Positions 16,351 to 27,233 are shown, counted from the first letter of the stretch. The stretch is DNA of 51,424 nt from an uncultured Bacteroidota bacterium (GCA_902784465.1 CACZUZ010000010.1:1-51424); one strand, 5' to 3'. The notes: generated by a model not told the origin, from the sequence alone. Numbers and translations are program-made.

Positions 16351-19300
16351 TTGAAAACTATTAGGATTTTATTGATTGCGGCAGTCTTATTATCAGCAAA
16401 CACCGCATTGGGACAAAGAATCGTCACCGATAACTGGCAAAAGATGGAGATGGTGTTTGACCTACCCTCACCAAGCCTCTCAACCACCGATGTCGATGGG
16501 AAAACATTTACGAACATCGTCATCGAAGGGCTAATACCCTCCTCCGATGAGGGCGCACCATGTCTGCCCCTATTCTCGCGACTGATAGAAGTGCCTCAGT
16601 GTAACGGTTTCGAAGTGCGTGTCAGCGATGCCGAATACGACACTATAACCATCAAGGGTGGTCAATTGATGCCTGCCCAGCCTTCGCGATCGAAGTCCGA
16701 CACCATGTCTCATCCGCTGGTAATCAACAACAAGTTGTATGCCACCAATGCTTTCTATGGTCTGGAGACTGCCTCGGTGGAATCTGTAGGCATAGCCCGC
16801 GACCGCCACCTGGCACGTTTACAGTTCTCACCGGTTACATACAACCCTGCAACTGGAAAGCTTGCAATATGCCGCCATGCCGTCGTCGAGGTCTTGTACC
16901 GCAACGCCGACAAAGAGGCCTCTCTCTCACTCTTCAACCGCTACTATTCGCCTCTCTTTGCCAGCAATGCAATGGTGATGAACAGCCTCTATCCCAAATC
17001 GGTAAGCACTTCGGCGCCAATACGCTACCTTATCGTGGCACACAGCTCCTTCAACGGTCAGCTCGACAGTTTTGTGCAATGGAAACGCCGCAAGGGATTC
17101 ATCACCGACATAGTCTATACCGGTTCTTCGGCTGTAGGCTCTACCACCACATCGATTGCCGCCTACATCCAATCGCAGTACACCAATGCCACTGCCGACA
17201 ACCCGGCTCCCACCTATCTGCTTATCGTCGGAGACCACGAGCAAGTCCCGGCATTCACCGGTACTACCGACAACGACCATATCACCGACCTCTACTACAT
17301 TTCTTGGACCTCGGGGGACAACATTCCCGACTGCTACTGCGGTCGCTTCTCGGCACAAAATGGCGACCAGCTGGCTCCCCAGATACAGAAGACGCTCATG
17401 TATGAGCAATACACCTTCGCCGACCCTTCTTTCCTGGACCGTGCAGTCCTCGTGGCTGGTGTCGACGGCGGCTCGGCAGGTGACTTCGGCTACTCTCATG
17501 CCGACCCTGCAATGGACTATGCCGCCATCAATTACATCAACAGCACCAGAGGGTTCACTCAGGTAATGTATTTCAAGAATGCCTACAACAATCCTCCCGC
17601 CGCCAGTGGTGTCACGGTAGGCAACTGTGCGTCGTCCAACTCGGCGACAGTGCGCAACTACTACAACCAGGGTGCCGGCTGGATCAACTATTCGGCACAC
17701 GGCAGCGCAACGAGCTGGGGCACACCCAACTTCACCACCTCTCATGTGTCGTCGATGACCAACAGCCAAAAATTCGGTCTCATGATTGGCAACTGCTGCC
17801 TGACAAACAAATTTGAAGTGACCACCTGCCTAGGCGAGTCGCTGCTTCGCAAAGACAACTATTGTGGCGCAGTGGGATACATAGGTGGCAGCAACAGCAC
17901 CTATTGGTATGAAGACTTCTACTGGGCTGTGGGGTTGCGTTCCTCCATCAACGCTTCGATGTCGATGGCTTACAATTCCAGCAACCTCGGTGCCTACGAC
18001 CGTCTTTGCCACACCCACAACGAAGCCTACAGCCAATGGGCTATGTCGCAGGGTTCCATCATGATGGTGGGCAACATGGCAGTACAATCCTCTACTTCAA
18101 GCCGCAAACTCTACTATTGGGAGATTTACCACCTTATGGGCGACCCCTCGGTGATGCCATACCTCACACAAGCCTCCACGATGACCGTCATCGCCCCCTC
18201 GGTAATCACCACCGAAAGCAACACATTGACAGTCAATGCAGCACCCCATGCATACCTGGCATTGACCAGCAACAACGGACAGACGCTCATAGCCTCTGCC
18301 TTTGCCGATGCCAACGGCAACGCCACTCTTGCAATTTCCGGCCCCCTGGCACCGGGACTGTATGAACTGGCTGCCTCTGCCCAGCAGTATCAGACCTCTT
18401 TCAGCCAAATTAACGTGGTGCAACGCTCCGGAAGAATGCCCATGGTGCTTGACATCACTCCCTCTGCCGGACTTACAGCCGGATCGACACAACTCGTCGA
18501 CTGCATTATTAGCAATATCGGCGACACAACAGCATACAACATCACCTTCACCTTCACGCCGTCTGATGCCGATGCCCTTGTCTTTCAGCAAATAGGCAAT
18601 GTCGAGACGCAACAGATTGTCATCGACAGTCTGGCGGCAGGCGACACCGTGACATTAAGCTGCCAACTGCATGTGTCTGAATATCTCGCCGATGGCTCAC
18701 ACATCACGGTCACCTCGTCAGCAACCTGTACCGACATGACGCTCCCCTTGACAAACATCAAGGAATTCAGCATCATAGCACCCACTGTGGACATCGACAT
18801 GACCCAAAGCGACGACAGTGCCACTCCTGGAGGCAACGCCACCATCGTGGCAGTGGTGAGCAACAACGGCCATGCCCCTCTCGTGGCCGACAGGCTTACA
18901 CTAACATCATCGACACAACTGATCCATATCGGGAGCTCTAATTCCGAAACGTCTGCAGCATTCACCCTTGAACCCGGCGCCAGCGCATCATTCAGTTTCG
19001 AACTCCATGCCGACAACCTGTTGCCGACAGGCATCGCCGTACCACTGACCATTTCGCACTCGAGAGTAGAAATCGAAAGCACACAGTTTAACCTCTTCAT
19101 CGGCAGCAACCCTTACGAGACCTTCGAGGGCAACACATTCCACACAACAGGCTGGACCCAGTCATCGAAGCCCTGGGCTGTCACCAACGACGTAGCCTAC
19201 GGCGGCAGCTACTCTCTGCGTTCTTCACCGACAATGACCCACAGCGAGACATCGGACATCACCGCCACCGTCACCATTTCTACCGGCGACAGCCTCGTCT

Positions 19301-20235
19301 TCTACTACAAAGTGTCGTCAGAGGCCAACTACGACAAATTCTATTTCTACATAGACAACAACACCAAGATAACCACTTCGGGCGATGTTGACTGGACACG
19401 CGCCGCCTATTACGTACCCGCAGGCACCCACACGCTGAAGTTCTCCTACTCAAAAGACGGCAGCGTCAACAGCGGCAGCGACTGTGCATGGATTGACAAC
19501 ATCTCTTTGCCCCATCAGGTCAAGCCTGCATCATTCGAGACTATTAACCTCTGTATAGGCGACAGCTACACCATCTACGGAACCGAGATAAGCACCGCAG
19601 AGCCTGTCGACTCCAGCATCGTCTTTCAACCCGCCAATGACAGCGTACACATCATCGACTACCATGTCCACCCGACGTACAACACCGAACAAGACCTTGT
19701 TGTGTGCGACAGCATAACGCTGTTTGACCAGATGTACACCGTCTCGTCCGAGATAAGCCACCTCTTCGAATCCGTTCAAGGCTGCGACTCCTTGGCTTTC
19801 TACCACCTGACCATAAACCACTCTGTAGCAGAGAGCATCTACGACACCACCTACACCGAAAGCTATCAATGGAACGATTCGACATACAACGAGTCTGGCA
19901 CCTACACCCAAACATTCTCGACATTCGAGGGTTGCGACAGTATTGTCACACTTATGCTTACCATATTGGACACCAACAATGCCGCAATACCACAAGATTT
20001 GTCAACTGCCAATAGCCAACTGTCTATCTACCCCAACCCGACAAGTGGCATGATTCTCTTCAACCGTCCTGTCAATGAGGTGACCATCTATGATGCCACC
20101 GGACGCAATGTCATGCGAACAACTCTCGAAAGCAAGAAGTCGTTAGACATAAGCAATCTGCCCGACGGAATGTACATGCTGTTCGTGGTAGAGGGTACTA
20201 AGACAACAACCCACAGAATAGTCAAAAGACGCTGA
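16351..20235 (+). CDS. Gingipain-family (C25) cysteine protease with T9SS type-A sorting domain
   Basis: 1294 residues, started at a TTG (16351) that yields a full signal peptide (MKTIRILLIAAVLLSANTA). A propeptide-like region (about 25-215) precedes the C25 catalytic domain (about 220-600). Catalytic His450 lies in NYSAHGSATSWGTP, and Cys483 in GNCCLTNKF aligns with the gingipain Cys; the 33-residue spacing equals that of RgpB (His211/Cys244). Beta-sandwich domains follow (about 600-930), then a concanavalin-like domain (about 930-1055), two diverged GCDS repeats shared with the adhesin at 8207, and a type-A sorting domain (LSIYPNPTSG, DISNLPDGMYMLFV). It should be an exported, surface or secreted endopeptidase. 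The S1 specificity cannot be told from sequence alone. Confidence 0.92.
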   Translation: MKTIRILLIAAVLLSANTALGQRIVTDNWQKMEMVFDLPSPSLSTTDVDGKTFTNIVIEGLIPSSDEGAPCLPLFSRLIEVPQCNGFEVRVSDAEYDTITIKGGQLMPAQPSRSKSDTMSHPLVINNKLYATNAFYGLETASVESVGIARDRHLARLQFSPVTYNPATGKLAICRHAVVEVLYRNADKEASLSLFNRYYSPLFASNAMVMNSLYPKSVSTSAPIRYLIVAHSSFNGQLDSFVQWKRRKGFITDIVYTGSSAVGSTTTSIAAYIQSQYTNATADNPAPTYLLIVGDHEQVPAFTGTTDNDHITDLYYISWTSGDNIPDCYCGRFSAQNGDQLAPQIQKTLMYEQYTFADPSFLDRAVLVAGVDGGSAGDFGYSHADPAMDYAAINYINSTRGFTQVMYFKNAYNNPPAASGVTVGNCASSNSATVRNYYNQGAGWINYSAHGSATSWGTPNFTTSHVSSMTNSQKFGLMIGNCCLTNKFEVTTCLGESLLRKDNYCGAVGYIGGSNSTYWYEDFYWAVGLRSSINASMSMAYNSSNLGAYDRLCHTHNEAYSQWAMSQGSIMMVGNMAVQSSTSSRKLYYWEIYHLMGDPSVMPYLTQASTMTVIAPSVITTESNTLTVNAAPHAYLALTSNNGQTLIASAFADANGNATLAISGPLAPGLYELAASAQQYQTSFSQINVVQRSGRMPMVLDITPSAGLTAGSTQLVDCIISNIGDTTAYNITFTFTPSDADALVFQQIGNVETQQIVIDSLAAGDTVTLSCQLHVSEYLADGSHITVTSSATCTDMTLPLTNIKEFSIIAPTVDIDMTQSDDSATPGGNATIVAVVSNNGHAPLVADRLTLTSSTQLIHIGSSNSETSAAFTLEPGASASFSFELHADNLLPTGIAVPLTISHSRVEIESTQFNLFIGSNPYETFEGNTFHTTGWTQSSKPWAVTNDVAYGGSYSLRSSPTMTHSETSDITATVTISTGDSLVFYYKVSSEANYDKFYFYIDNNTKITTSGDVDWTRAAYYVPAGTHTLKFSYSKDGSVNSGSDCAWIDNISLPHQVKPASFETINLCIGDSYTIYGTEISTAEPVDSSIVFQPANDSVHIIDYHVHPTYNTEQDLVVCDSITLFDQMYTVSSEISHLFESVQGCDSLAFYHLTINHSVAESIYDTTYTESYQWNDSTYNESGTYTQTFSTFEGCDSIVTLMLTILDTNNAAIPQDLSTANSQLSIYPNPTSGMILFNRPVNEVTIYDATGRNVMRTTLESKKSLDISNLPDGMYMLFVVEGTKTTTHRIVKRR

Positions 20236-20282
20236 CGGGAGACTGGAATATGAGAATAAGGAATGTGTAAACCAGTGGTTTT

Positions 20283-20912
20283 TCAGTACTGGGTTGTAAC
20301 CGATTTGTGGCGACCACCCTTATAGAAGTGTTTCTTCCAGTAGCTGTTCTCCAACGAGCTGATGGAGACGCCGTTCGACGTTGACGAATGTACGAAGAGG
20401 TCTTCCTTCAGGTAGATGCCGACGTGGCTGACCTTGCCATTTGAATTGGTAAAAAATAGCACATCCCCCTCGCGCAAGTCGTCGCGACTGATGAACTTGC
20501 TCATGTCTTTCTGGATGTCGTTGGCCGTGCGGTGGAGCGTCACACCATACACCGACTTGAAGATATTGCCCACAAAACAGGAGCAATCGACCCCACTGGT
20601 AGTGCAACCGCCATACTGGTATGGGGTTCCGTACCACGAATCAATGGCTGAGTAGAGTTTAGGGTTGTCCTTGTCGTTGAGCGTAATACCGGTGGTGTGG
20701 CCGGGAGTGCCAGGCCGCGGACGTACTCCGCCATTGCTGCCTGGACGGATAGGCTGCTCCTTGACATACTCGTCGGCGTAGAGCTGACCGACGATATAGT
20801 CTTCGTCCTGGAGGTCGGTATTAAGAAATTTCTTGATGACGTCGCAGGACGAGAACGTCAGCGACATGGCAGCAAAAACAAAGAACAGGGTTATGTGCTT
20901 AACTGATTTCAT
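20283..20912 (-). CDS. NlpC/P60 (C40) murein endopeptidase lipoprotein
   Basis: 209 residues. The lipobox LTFSSC places the lipidated Cys at 23, so the protein is tethered to the outer membrane facing the periplasm. A Pro/Gly-rich linker (about 54-75) leads to the NlpC/P60 domain with WYGTPYQYGG, catalytic Cys110 in SGVDCSCF, His in KVSHVGIYL and the FVHSS strand. Family members cut peptide cross-bridges of peptidoglycan, often the gamma-D-Glu-diaminopimelate bond. It is followed upstream by ftsB/divIC-like and mltD genes on the same strand, forming a cell-wall cluster. Confidence 0.92.
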   Translation of the reverse strand: MKSVKHITLFFVFAAMSLTFSSCDVIKKFLNTDLQDEDYIVGQLYADEYVKEQPIRPGSNGGVRPRPGTPGHTTGITLNDKDNPKLYSAIDSWYGTPYQYGGCTTSGVDCSCFVGNIFKSVYGVTLHRTANDIQKDMSKFISRDDLREGDVLFFTNSNGKVSHVGIYLKEDLFVHSSTSNGVSISSLENSYWKKHFYKGGRHKSVTTQY

Positions 20913-20940
20913 GGTATGTGAGCGGATTACGGTTTTCTAA

Positions 20941-21243
20941 TCATTCTCTAGTCACAACGAAGACATCTTCGTTTTCTGCCTTCATGAAGTAGTTTTCGCG
21001 GCCAAAACGCTCGATGGAGTCGAGGTCCACTTCGAGCCTTCCAGCCTGAATGCTGTCGCGGTATATGCCCTGCTGCATAGTGTCAACAGTGTACTTCAGC
21101 TCGTCGACATCGTGACGAAGCGACCTGACCACAAACAAGTTGTTCTCATCGAGGAAAACAATGATGAGAAGGAAAATGAAGACTGTAATGAAATACTTGT
21201 TCTTCACAATCTTCCATATTTTGGCACGAGTATCAGGAGTCAT
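20941..21243 (-). CDS. FtsB/DivIC-type septum formation initiator
   Basis: 100 residues: a short cytoplasmic N-terminus, one membrane helix (ITVFIFLLIIVFLDENN), then a coiled coil (SLRHDVDELKYTVDTMQQG) and the characteristic tail ERFGRENYFMKAENEDVFVV. This is the DivIC/FtsB family, which bridges FtsL and FtsQ in the divisome. The size is normal. It lies 28 bp upstream of the NlpC/P60 gene and 90 bp downstream of mltD, so co-transcription is likely. Confidence 0.9.
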   Translation of the reverse strand: MTPDTRAKIWKIVKNKYFITVFIFLLIIVFLDENNLFVVRSLRHDVDELKYTVDTMQQGIYRDSIQAGRLEVDLDSIERFGRENYFMKAENEDVFVVTRE

Positions 21244-21244
21244 T

Positions 21245-21279
21245 GGTTTTTGGTTTACGGTTTACTGTCTACGGTTTGT
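21245..21279. repeat. 7-bp tandem repeat (GGTTTAC) upstream of the divIC-like gene
   Basis: Five 7-bp units (GGTTTTT, GGTTTAC, GGTTTAC, TGTCTAC, GGTTTGT) begin 1 bp upstream of the minus-strand start codon. On the coding strand they read as a GTAAACC-like array ending at the start, as in the plus-strand arrays elsewhere in the window. Confidence 0.75.
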
Positions 21280-21333
21280 GGCGACCTATATGGATAATAC
21301 GGTTTTGCTAATGTGGTTGCCTTATGGGGCTAT

Positions 21334-22890
21334 TCATTTCACCTTCAGGCGCTGGCCTGGATGAATAACATCTTTCTTCAAGTTGTTCTGCTTCTTGATG
21401 CTGTTTACGCTAACGCCATACCTCCTTGCAATAGTGCCGAGGCTCTCACCTTTTTTCACAGTATGGTAAACGGCATTGTCTTTAGCCTTACGTCTGGCAG
21501 CCGAACTGGAGACCTTACCCGACTCGGGAGTTGACATCACCGTAGTATCTGCCATCGCCACAGTATCGGTAGCCGCAGTGTCGGCGACGGCCTTCTTGGC
21601 AGTATTGGCAACTCCCGTCTTGGGAGTGGGCAAATAAATCTTCAGCCGCGAACCCACCTTGAGTGAATTCTTGCGTCCCTTGCCGTTCCAACGTTTCAGG
21701 TTCGACACCGAGACTCCATAATGGTTGGCAATGGAACTGTAGGTTTCGCCACGCCTTACCTTATGATAGACCATCGTAGACGTTGACGGTGTCACCAACG
21801 ATCGCTTGGCAATGGTGTCGTGCGACATCCTATAGATTGTGTCCTCGTGTCGGATGAATTGCGACGCTTTCGACGATGGCAGGCTCAAGGCGTATTCGCG
21901 AGAGGAAGCAGGGATGACATCGGTACGGAACTGAAGATTGAGCTGACGCAGCTGCTCGACAGGTATGCCAGTGACTGAAGAGACAACAGCCAGATGCACG
22001 TCGTTATGGATATGGATGGTGTCGACATGCAAGGGCAAGTCGTAGCGTCCGGCAGTAAGCCCATGTTCATGGTAATAATTCATTATATAAGAGGCCGCTA
22101 TATATTTGGGCACATACCCGCGGGTCTCTCGGGGAAGGTAGGGGTAAATCTCCCAGAAAGTACGTTTGCCACCTGAACGGGCAATGGCTTTGTTGACGCC
22201 ACCAGGGCCACAGTTGTAAGCTGCCATCGCAAGTTGCCAGTCGCCATAGATATCATAAAGACGTTTCAGGAAACGCGCCGCCGCAACGGTCGACTTGTAG
22301 GGGTCACGACGCTCGTCGACGAGCGAATTGACTTCCAGATCATAGAGTTTCCCCGTGCTGTAGATGAACTGCCACAAACCTGCCGCTCCAGCACGTGATG
22401 TGGCTTGGGGGTTGAGAGCAGACTCTACAATAGTTAGATATTTAAGTTCCTGTGGCACACCATACCGGTCGAGGGTTTCCTCGAACATAGGAAAATAAAA
22501 TTCGGTCAAGGAGAGCATGGCATCGAGACGACGGCTCATGATACGCACATAAACCTTGATAAAGGCTCGAACCTCAGCGTTGTAGGTCATCGGCACCACG
22601 GTATGCATGGCCTGCAGACGACGGACAAACACCGAGTCGGGAATATCGTCAAACTCGGCATAGGCTAGCGACGCACGACGACTCTGGTGGCGCGAGGCGT
22701 TACGCTTGAACTGCTGCATGTAGAAAGTGTTGAGGAGACTGTCGAAATTGGCCTCGTCAATGGTCATGAAATAGGCAGTATCAGCTCCACTCCTGACAAC
22801 CTGGGCATTGGCAGGAAGCACTGCAGCAAACAGAAACAACAGAGGTAAAACGAGAAGACAGGAGAATATTCGATTCATTGGAGTACTCAT
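21334..22890 (-). CDS. mltD: Membrane-bound lytic transglycosylase D (SLT domain, two LysM)
   Basis: 518 residues from the ATG at 22890 (a second ATG at 22878 is possible; the longer frame to 22947 lacks a signal-like start). A signal peptide ends at VLPANA. The SLT domain (about 120-290) carries catalytic Glu in ESALNPQATSRAGAAGLWQF plus AYNCGPGGVNKA and YVPKYIAA. Two C-terminal LysM domains follow: VYHKVRRGETYSSIANHYGV and VYHTVKKGESLGTIARRYGV, separated by a Thr/Ala-rich linker. It cleaves glycan strands of peptidoglycan to 1,6-anhydro-muropeptides in the periplasm. Confidence 0.95.
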   Translation of the reverse strand: MSTPMNRIFSCLLVLPLLFLFAAVLPANAQVVRSGADTAYFMTIDEANFDSLLNTFYMQQFKRNASRHQSRRASLAYAEFDDIPDSVFVRRLQAMHTVVPMTYNAEVRAFIKVYVRIMSRRLDAMLSLTEFYFPMFEETLDRYGVPQELKYLTIVESALNPQATSRAGAAGLWQFIYSTGKLYDLEVNSLVDERRDPYKSTVAAARFLKRLYDIYGDWQLAMAAYNCGPGGVNKAIARSGGKRTFWEIYPYLPRETRGYVPKYIAASYIMNYYHEHGLTAGRYDLPLHVDTIHIHNDVHLAVVSSVTGIPVEQLRQLNLQFRTDVIPASSREYALSLPSSKASQFIRHEDTIYRMSHDTIAKRSLVTPSTSTMVYHKVRRGETYSSIANHYGVSVSNLKRWNGKGRKNSLKVGSRLKIYLPTPKTGVANTAKKAVADTAATDTVAMADTTVMSTPESGKVSSSAARRKAKDNAVYHTVKKGESLGTIARRYGVSVNSIKKQNNLKKDVIHPGQRLKVK

Positions 22891-23101
22891 TTTTCGAAAA
22901 AGATAACTATGAAAAAGAATATTTATTATACGACATTGACAAATCATAAAAAATTAACATTGTTTAGCAAAAAAATATAAAAAAATTATCACTTACTATA
23001 TCACTGTTTCTCAGCATCAAAACACTAGTTTTTAACAATAATTGGCATCATTGTGCTTTTCTGCGGCAAATAATAACGATAAATATATAAAAAAAAAATC
23101 T

Positions 23102-23109
23102 TACCTTTG
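23102..23109 (+). promoter_or_regulatory. Probable -7 element of buk
   Basis: TACCTTTG matches TAnnTTTG, 37 bp before the buk start in a very AT-rich 250-bp divergent spacer. No clear -33 TTTG is present. Confidence 0.45.
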
Positions 23110-23145
23110 CAGAAAATATTAATGTAAGAAATAATCAATAATTAT

Positions 23146-24237
23146 ATGAGTACTAAACGATTCACATTAGTTATCAACCCCGGCGCCACCTCTACGAAGG
23201 CTGCCATCTATGAGGGTGAAAACGAGGTCTTCACCGAAAACCTGAGCCACCCCATTGAGGAAATACAGAAATTCCATGAAGTAGCAGACCAGTTTGACTA
23301 CCGCAAGGGAGCAATCCTCGACATGCTGAAACGCCACGACATAGGCACAGACGAGATAGCCATCGTCATGGGTCGAGGCGGCTTGACACGCCCATGCGAA
23401 TCAGGCACCTACGAAGTGAATGACCTCATGAAGCAGGAGTGCCACGACGGCATCCAGGGCAAGCATGCCTGCAACCTCGGAGCATTGATTGCCGACAGCA
23501 TCGCACGCGAGATTGGCCTTGCCCACGCCTACATTTCCGACCCCGGCATCGTCGACGAGCGTCCCGATTTTGCCAAAATCAGCGGACACCCCGAGTTCGA
23601 CCTCGACCCCAGCCGCGAAGGCGTCATCTGGCACTGCCTCAACCAGAAAATGACCGCCAAGCTCTATGCTCGTGAACTTGGCAAGCGCTACGAGGACCTC
23701 AACCTCATCATCGCCCACATGGGCGGTGGCGTCAGCGTCGGCGTTCATGCCCACGGCCGTTGCGTCGAGGTGAACCGTGCACTCTGTGGCCTTGGAGCCT
23801 TCTCCCCCACCCGTTGCGGCAGCATCAACGCATCCAAACTCATCGAAGTGGCTTGCAGCGGCAAATACGACGAGGCCAAACTGAAGAAGATGGTCACCGC
23901 TGAAGGTGGTTTTGTCGCCTACCTTGGCACCAACGATGCCTACGAGGTAGAGAAGAAAGCCCTTGCCGGCGACGAGAAATGCAAGCTCCTGGTTGATGCC
24001 TTCACCTATCAGGTATCGATGGAAATCAGCCGCCTGGCCGCCGTCGTCAACGGCAAGGTGGATGCCATCCTCCTCACCGGCGGCATTGCCTACAGCAAGC
24101 CGTGGATGGCCATGATCGAGGAACGCGTAGGCTGGATTGCCCCCGTCAAGGTCTACAAAGGCGAGAACGAGATGCTGGCACTGGCAATGTGCGGCAAGGA
24201 AATCCTCGACGGCGAGCCTGCAAAGATTTACAAATAA
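23146..24237 (+). CDS. buk: Butyrate kinase
   Basis: 363 residues, an acetate/butyrate kinase-family (ASKHA) enzyme. It converts butyryl phosphate and ADP to butyrate and ATP, the last energy-yielding step of butyrate formation. Seen: phosphate-1 loop VINPGATSTKAAIY, VMGRGGLTRPCESGTYEVN, NLIIAHMGGGVSVGVHAHGR, ALCGLGAFSPTRCGS and the C-terminal AILLTGGIAYSKPW. The partner phosphotransbutyrylase (ptb) is not in the window. Together with the BKACE gene at 34899 it suggests amino-acid-derived butyrate. A branched-chain acid kinase role cannot be excluded. Confidence 0.95.
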   Translation: MSTKRFTLVINPGATSTKAAIYEGENEVFTENLSHPIEEIQKFHEVADQFDYRKGAILDMLKRHDIGTDEIAIVMGRGGLTRPCESGTYEVNDLMKQECHDGIQGKHACNLGALIADSIAREIGLAHAYISDPGIVDERPDFAKISGHPEFDLDPSREGVIWHCLNQKMTAKLYARELGKRYEDLNLIIAHMGGGVSVGVHAHGRCVEVNRALCGLGAFSPTRCGSINASKLIEVACSGKYDEAKLKKMVTAEGGFVAYLGTNDAYEVEKKALAGDEKCKLLVDAFTYQVSMEISRLAAVVNGKVDAILLTGGIAYSKPWMAMIEERVGWIAPVKVYKGENEMLALAMCGKEILDGEPAKIYK

Positions 24238-24261
24238 CAACCACATTGTAATATCAGCCAT

Positions 24262-24296
24262 AAAGACCTTAAGGACATGAAGTTCTTAAGGTCTTT
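24262..24296 (+). terminator. Long hairpin after buk, possible terminator
   Basis: A 15-bp stem with one G-T wobble (AAAGACCTTAAGGAC with GTTCTTAAGGTCTTT) and a 5-base loop, 24 bp after the buk stop and 23 bp before the next start. There is no T-run beyond the three T in the stem, so it may be an attenuator or a processing structure. Confidence 0.5.
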
Positions 24297-24319
24297 AAAT
24301 ACATAAAACAATAAAACGC

Positions 24320-25168
24320 ATGAAAAAAATTCTCATAGCACTTTGCATCCTTGGCTGCTCGGCTACAGCGATGGCCCAGTCGCCTGACGTCACCATCAAG
24401 AAAGGCAAGGCTACCATCGACGAGGCCTACTACTACTCGCTCAAACAGAAAGCCGACGAGCTGAAACGCCTTACTGAGGAAAACGAGTCGTTGCAGAAGC
24501 AGCTCAACAACGCCAAATCTGAAATCAACAGGCACAAAACCCCAGAAATCAAGACGTTCACCGATTCGGCATCCTACGCCATAGGCAAAGATTTGGCCCA
24601 GAACTGGCAGCGTCAGAACCTGGGACTGAATCTTAGAGTTGTAGCCCAGTCGCTTATCGACATGGCCGACGGCAAGAACAACTGGAACCAGGCTATGATG
24701 TCGCCAATACTGCGCCGTTTCCAGTCCGAATTCGAGAAACGCGAGCAGCAGAAACGCGACGAAATGATGGCCTCTGTCGGCAAAAACAAGGATGAGGGTG
24801 CCGAGTTTCTGAAGAAGAACGCTGAGAAAAAAGGTGTCAAGACCACCAAGAGCGGCCTGCAATACGAGAAGCTGAAAGACGGCAACGGCAAGCGTCCCAA
24901 CGCCAACAACACCGTCAAGGTGCACTATACAGGCAAACTCATCAATGGCAAAGTGTTCGACAGCAGCATAGAGCGTGGCGAGCCGATGGAGTTCCCCGTG
25001 GGAGCCGTCATCCCTGGATGGACCGAGGGCTTGCAGCTCATGGATGAAGGTTCCAAATATATGTTCTACATACCATACAACCTGGCATACGGCGAAAATC
25101 CAGTAGGCGACATACCTCCTGGATCAACGCTCATCTTCGAAGTCGAACTGATTCAAATCGTCAAATAG
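24320..25168 (+). CDS. FKBP-type peptidyl-prolyl isomerase, exported
   Basis: 282 residues. The signal peptide MKKILIALCILGCSATAMAQ can be read as SPase I (AMA-Q) or as a weak lipobox (ILGC). Next come a charged coiled segment (about 35-75), an FKBP_N dimerisation domain (about 80-175, SYAIGKDLAQNWQRQ), and the FKBP domain (about 195-282: VHYTGKLINGKVFDSS, IPGWTEGLQLM, IPYNLAYGE, LIFEVELI). It should speed folding of proteins in the periplasm, like FkpA or Mip. The stop overlaps the GTG start of aroC by one base, so the two are probably translated from one message. Confidence 0.93.
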   Translation: MKKILIALCILGCSATAMAQSPDVTIKKGKATIDEAYYYSLKQKADELKRLTEENESLQKQLNNAKSEINRHKTPEIKTFTDSASYAIGKDLAQNWQRQNLGLNLRVVAQSLIDMADGKNNWNQAMMSPILRRFQSEFEKREQQKRDEMMASVGKNKDEGAEFLKKNAEKKGVKTTKSGLQYEKLKDGNGKRPNANNTVKVHYTGKLINGKVFDSSIERGEPMEFPVGAVIPGWTEGLQLMDEGSKYMFYIPYNLAYGENPVGDIPPGSTLIFEVELIQIVK

Positions 25169-26124
25169 TGTCCAACACTTTTGGCACACGATTCAAACTG
25201 ACCACCTATGGCGAGTCGCACGGGCTTGCCATAGGTGGTGTTGTTGACGGCTGTCCGGCTGGGCTTGTCATCGACAACGACCTACTTGTCGACGAGATGT
25301 CGCGTCGCCATGGGGGTCCAGGAGCCACCACACGCCAGGAGCCTGACAATGTTGTAATACTCTCCGGCATCTACCAGGGCCGCACCCTCGGCACGCCAAT
25401 AGCATTTGAAATTCGCAACCAAGAGGCCGACAGCAGCGACTACGACGAACTGCGTGACCTGTTCCGCCCCGGCCACGCCGACTACACCTACGCCATGCGT
25501 TACAGCTACCGCGACCATCGTGGTGGCGGACGCGCCTCGGGGCGCGAGACCGCAGCTCGTGTAGTGGGAGGAGCCATAGCCAAGATGCTCCTGCGCGAAA
25601 AAGGCATCAACATCGAAGCCAAGGTGCTCAGTCTGGGAGTGGATGCTGAACACGACAGCACTGGCGGCATAATAGAATGCACCATAACAGGACATCCGGC
25701 GGGTATCGGCAACCCCATCTTTGGCAAACTCAATGCCCAACTGGCGGCGGCGATGATGAGCATCCCCTCTGCCATCGGCTTTGAGATGGGTGCCGGCTTC
25801 GCAGCGGCAATGATGAAAGGTAGCGAATACCGCGACGAGTGGTGCCATACAGAGACGCTTATCGACAACCCAACAAACAATCACTTAACCATGACCAACC
25901 ACTGCGGAGGCATACAAGGCGGCATCAGCAACGGTATGCCCATAGTGTTCCGTACCGCTTTCCACCCCGTAGTCACCATCGACCGACCCACAGAGTGCCT
26001 CGACTCCAAAGGCAACATACGCACATGGAACCCTCGCGGCCGCCACGACCGTTGCCACCTCCACCGCACCGTAGTTGTAGTTGAAGCCATGGCCGCCCTA
26101 ACCATCGCTGACTTTGTTGGTTGA
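25168..26124 (+). CDS. aroC: Chorismate synthase, compact form
   Basis: Seventh step of the shikimate pathway: EPSP to chorismate, with reduced FMN. A GTG start overlaps the fkpA-like stop and yields the family N-terminus (FGTRFKLTTYGESHG). Also seen: RRHGGPGATTRQEPDNV, DHRGGGRASGRETA, MSIPSAIGFEMGAGF, NHCGGIQGGISNG and the closing VVVVEAMAALTIAD. At 318 residues it is about 40 shorter than the usual 350-360. The missing parts are about 20-25 residues between the KVLSLG strand and GGIIECTITG, where other enzymes have an NPVRCPD-type segment, and the extreme C-terminus. All FMN and substrate motifs I know remain, so it is probably active. Confidence 0.93.
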   Translation: MSNTFGTRFKLTTYGESHGLAIGGVVDGCPAGLVIDNDLLVDEMSRRHGGPGATTRQEPDNVVILSGIYQGRTLGTPIAFEIRNQEADSSDYDELRDLFRPGHADYTYAMRYSYRDHRGGGRASGRETAARVVGGAIAKMLLREKGINIEAKVLSLGVDAEHDSTGGIIECTITGHPAGIGNPIFGKLNAQLAAAMMSIPSAIGFEMGAGFAAAMMKGSEYRDEWCHTETLIDNPTNNHLTMTNHCGGIQGGISNGMPIVFRTAFHPVVTIDRPTECLDSKGNIRTWNPRGRHDRCHLHRTVVVVEAMAALTIADFVG

Positions 26125-26153
26125 TAAACAAGAAATTGATAATACAATCACTC

Positions 26154-27233
<1,080 letters not shown>

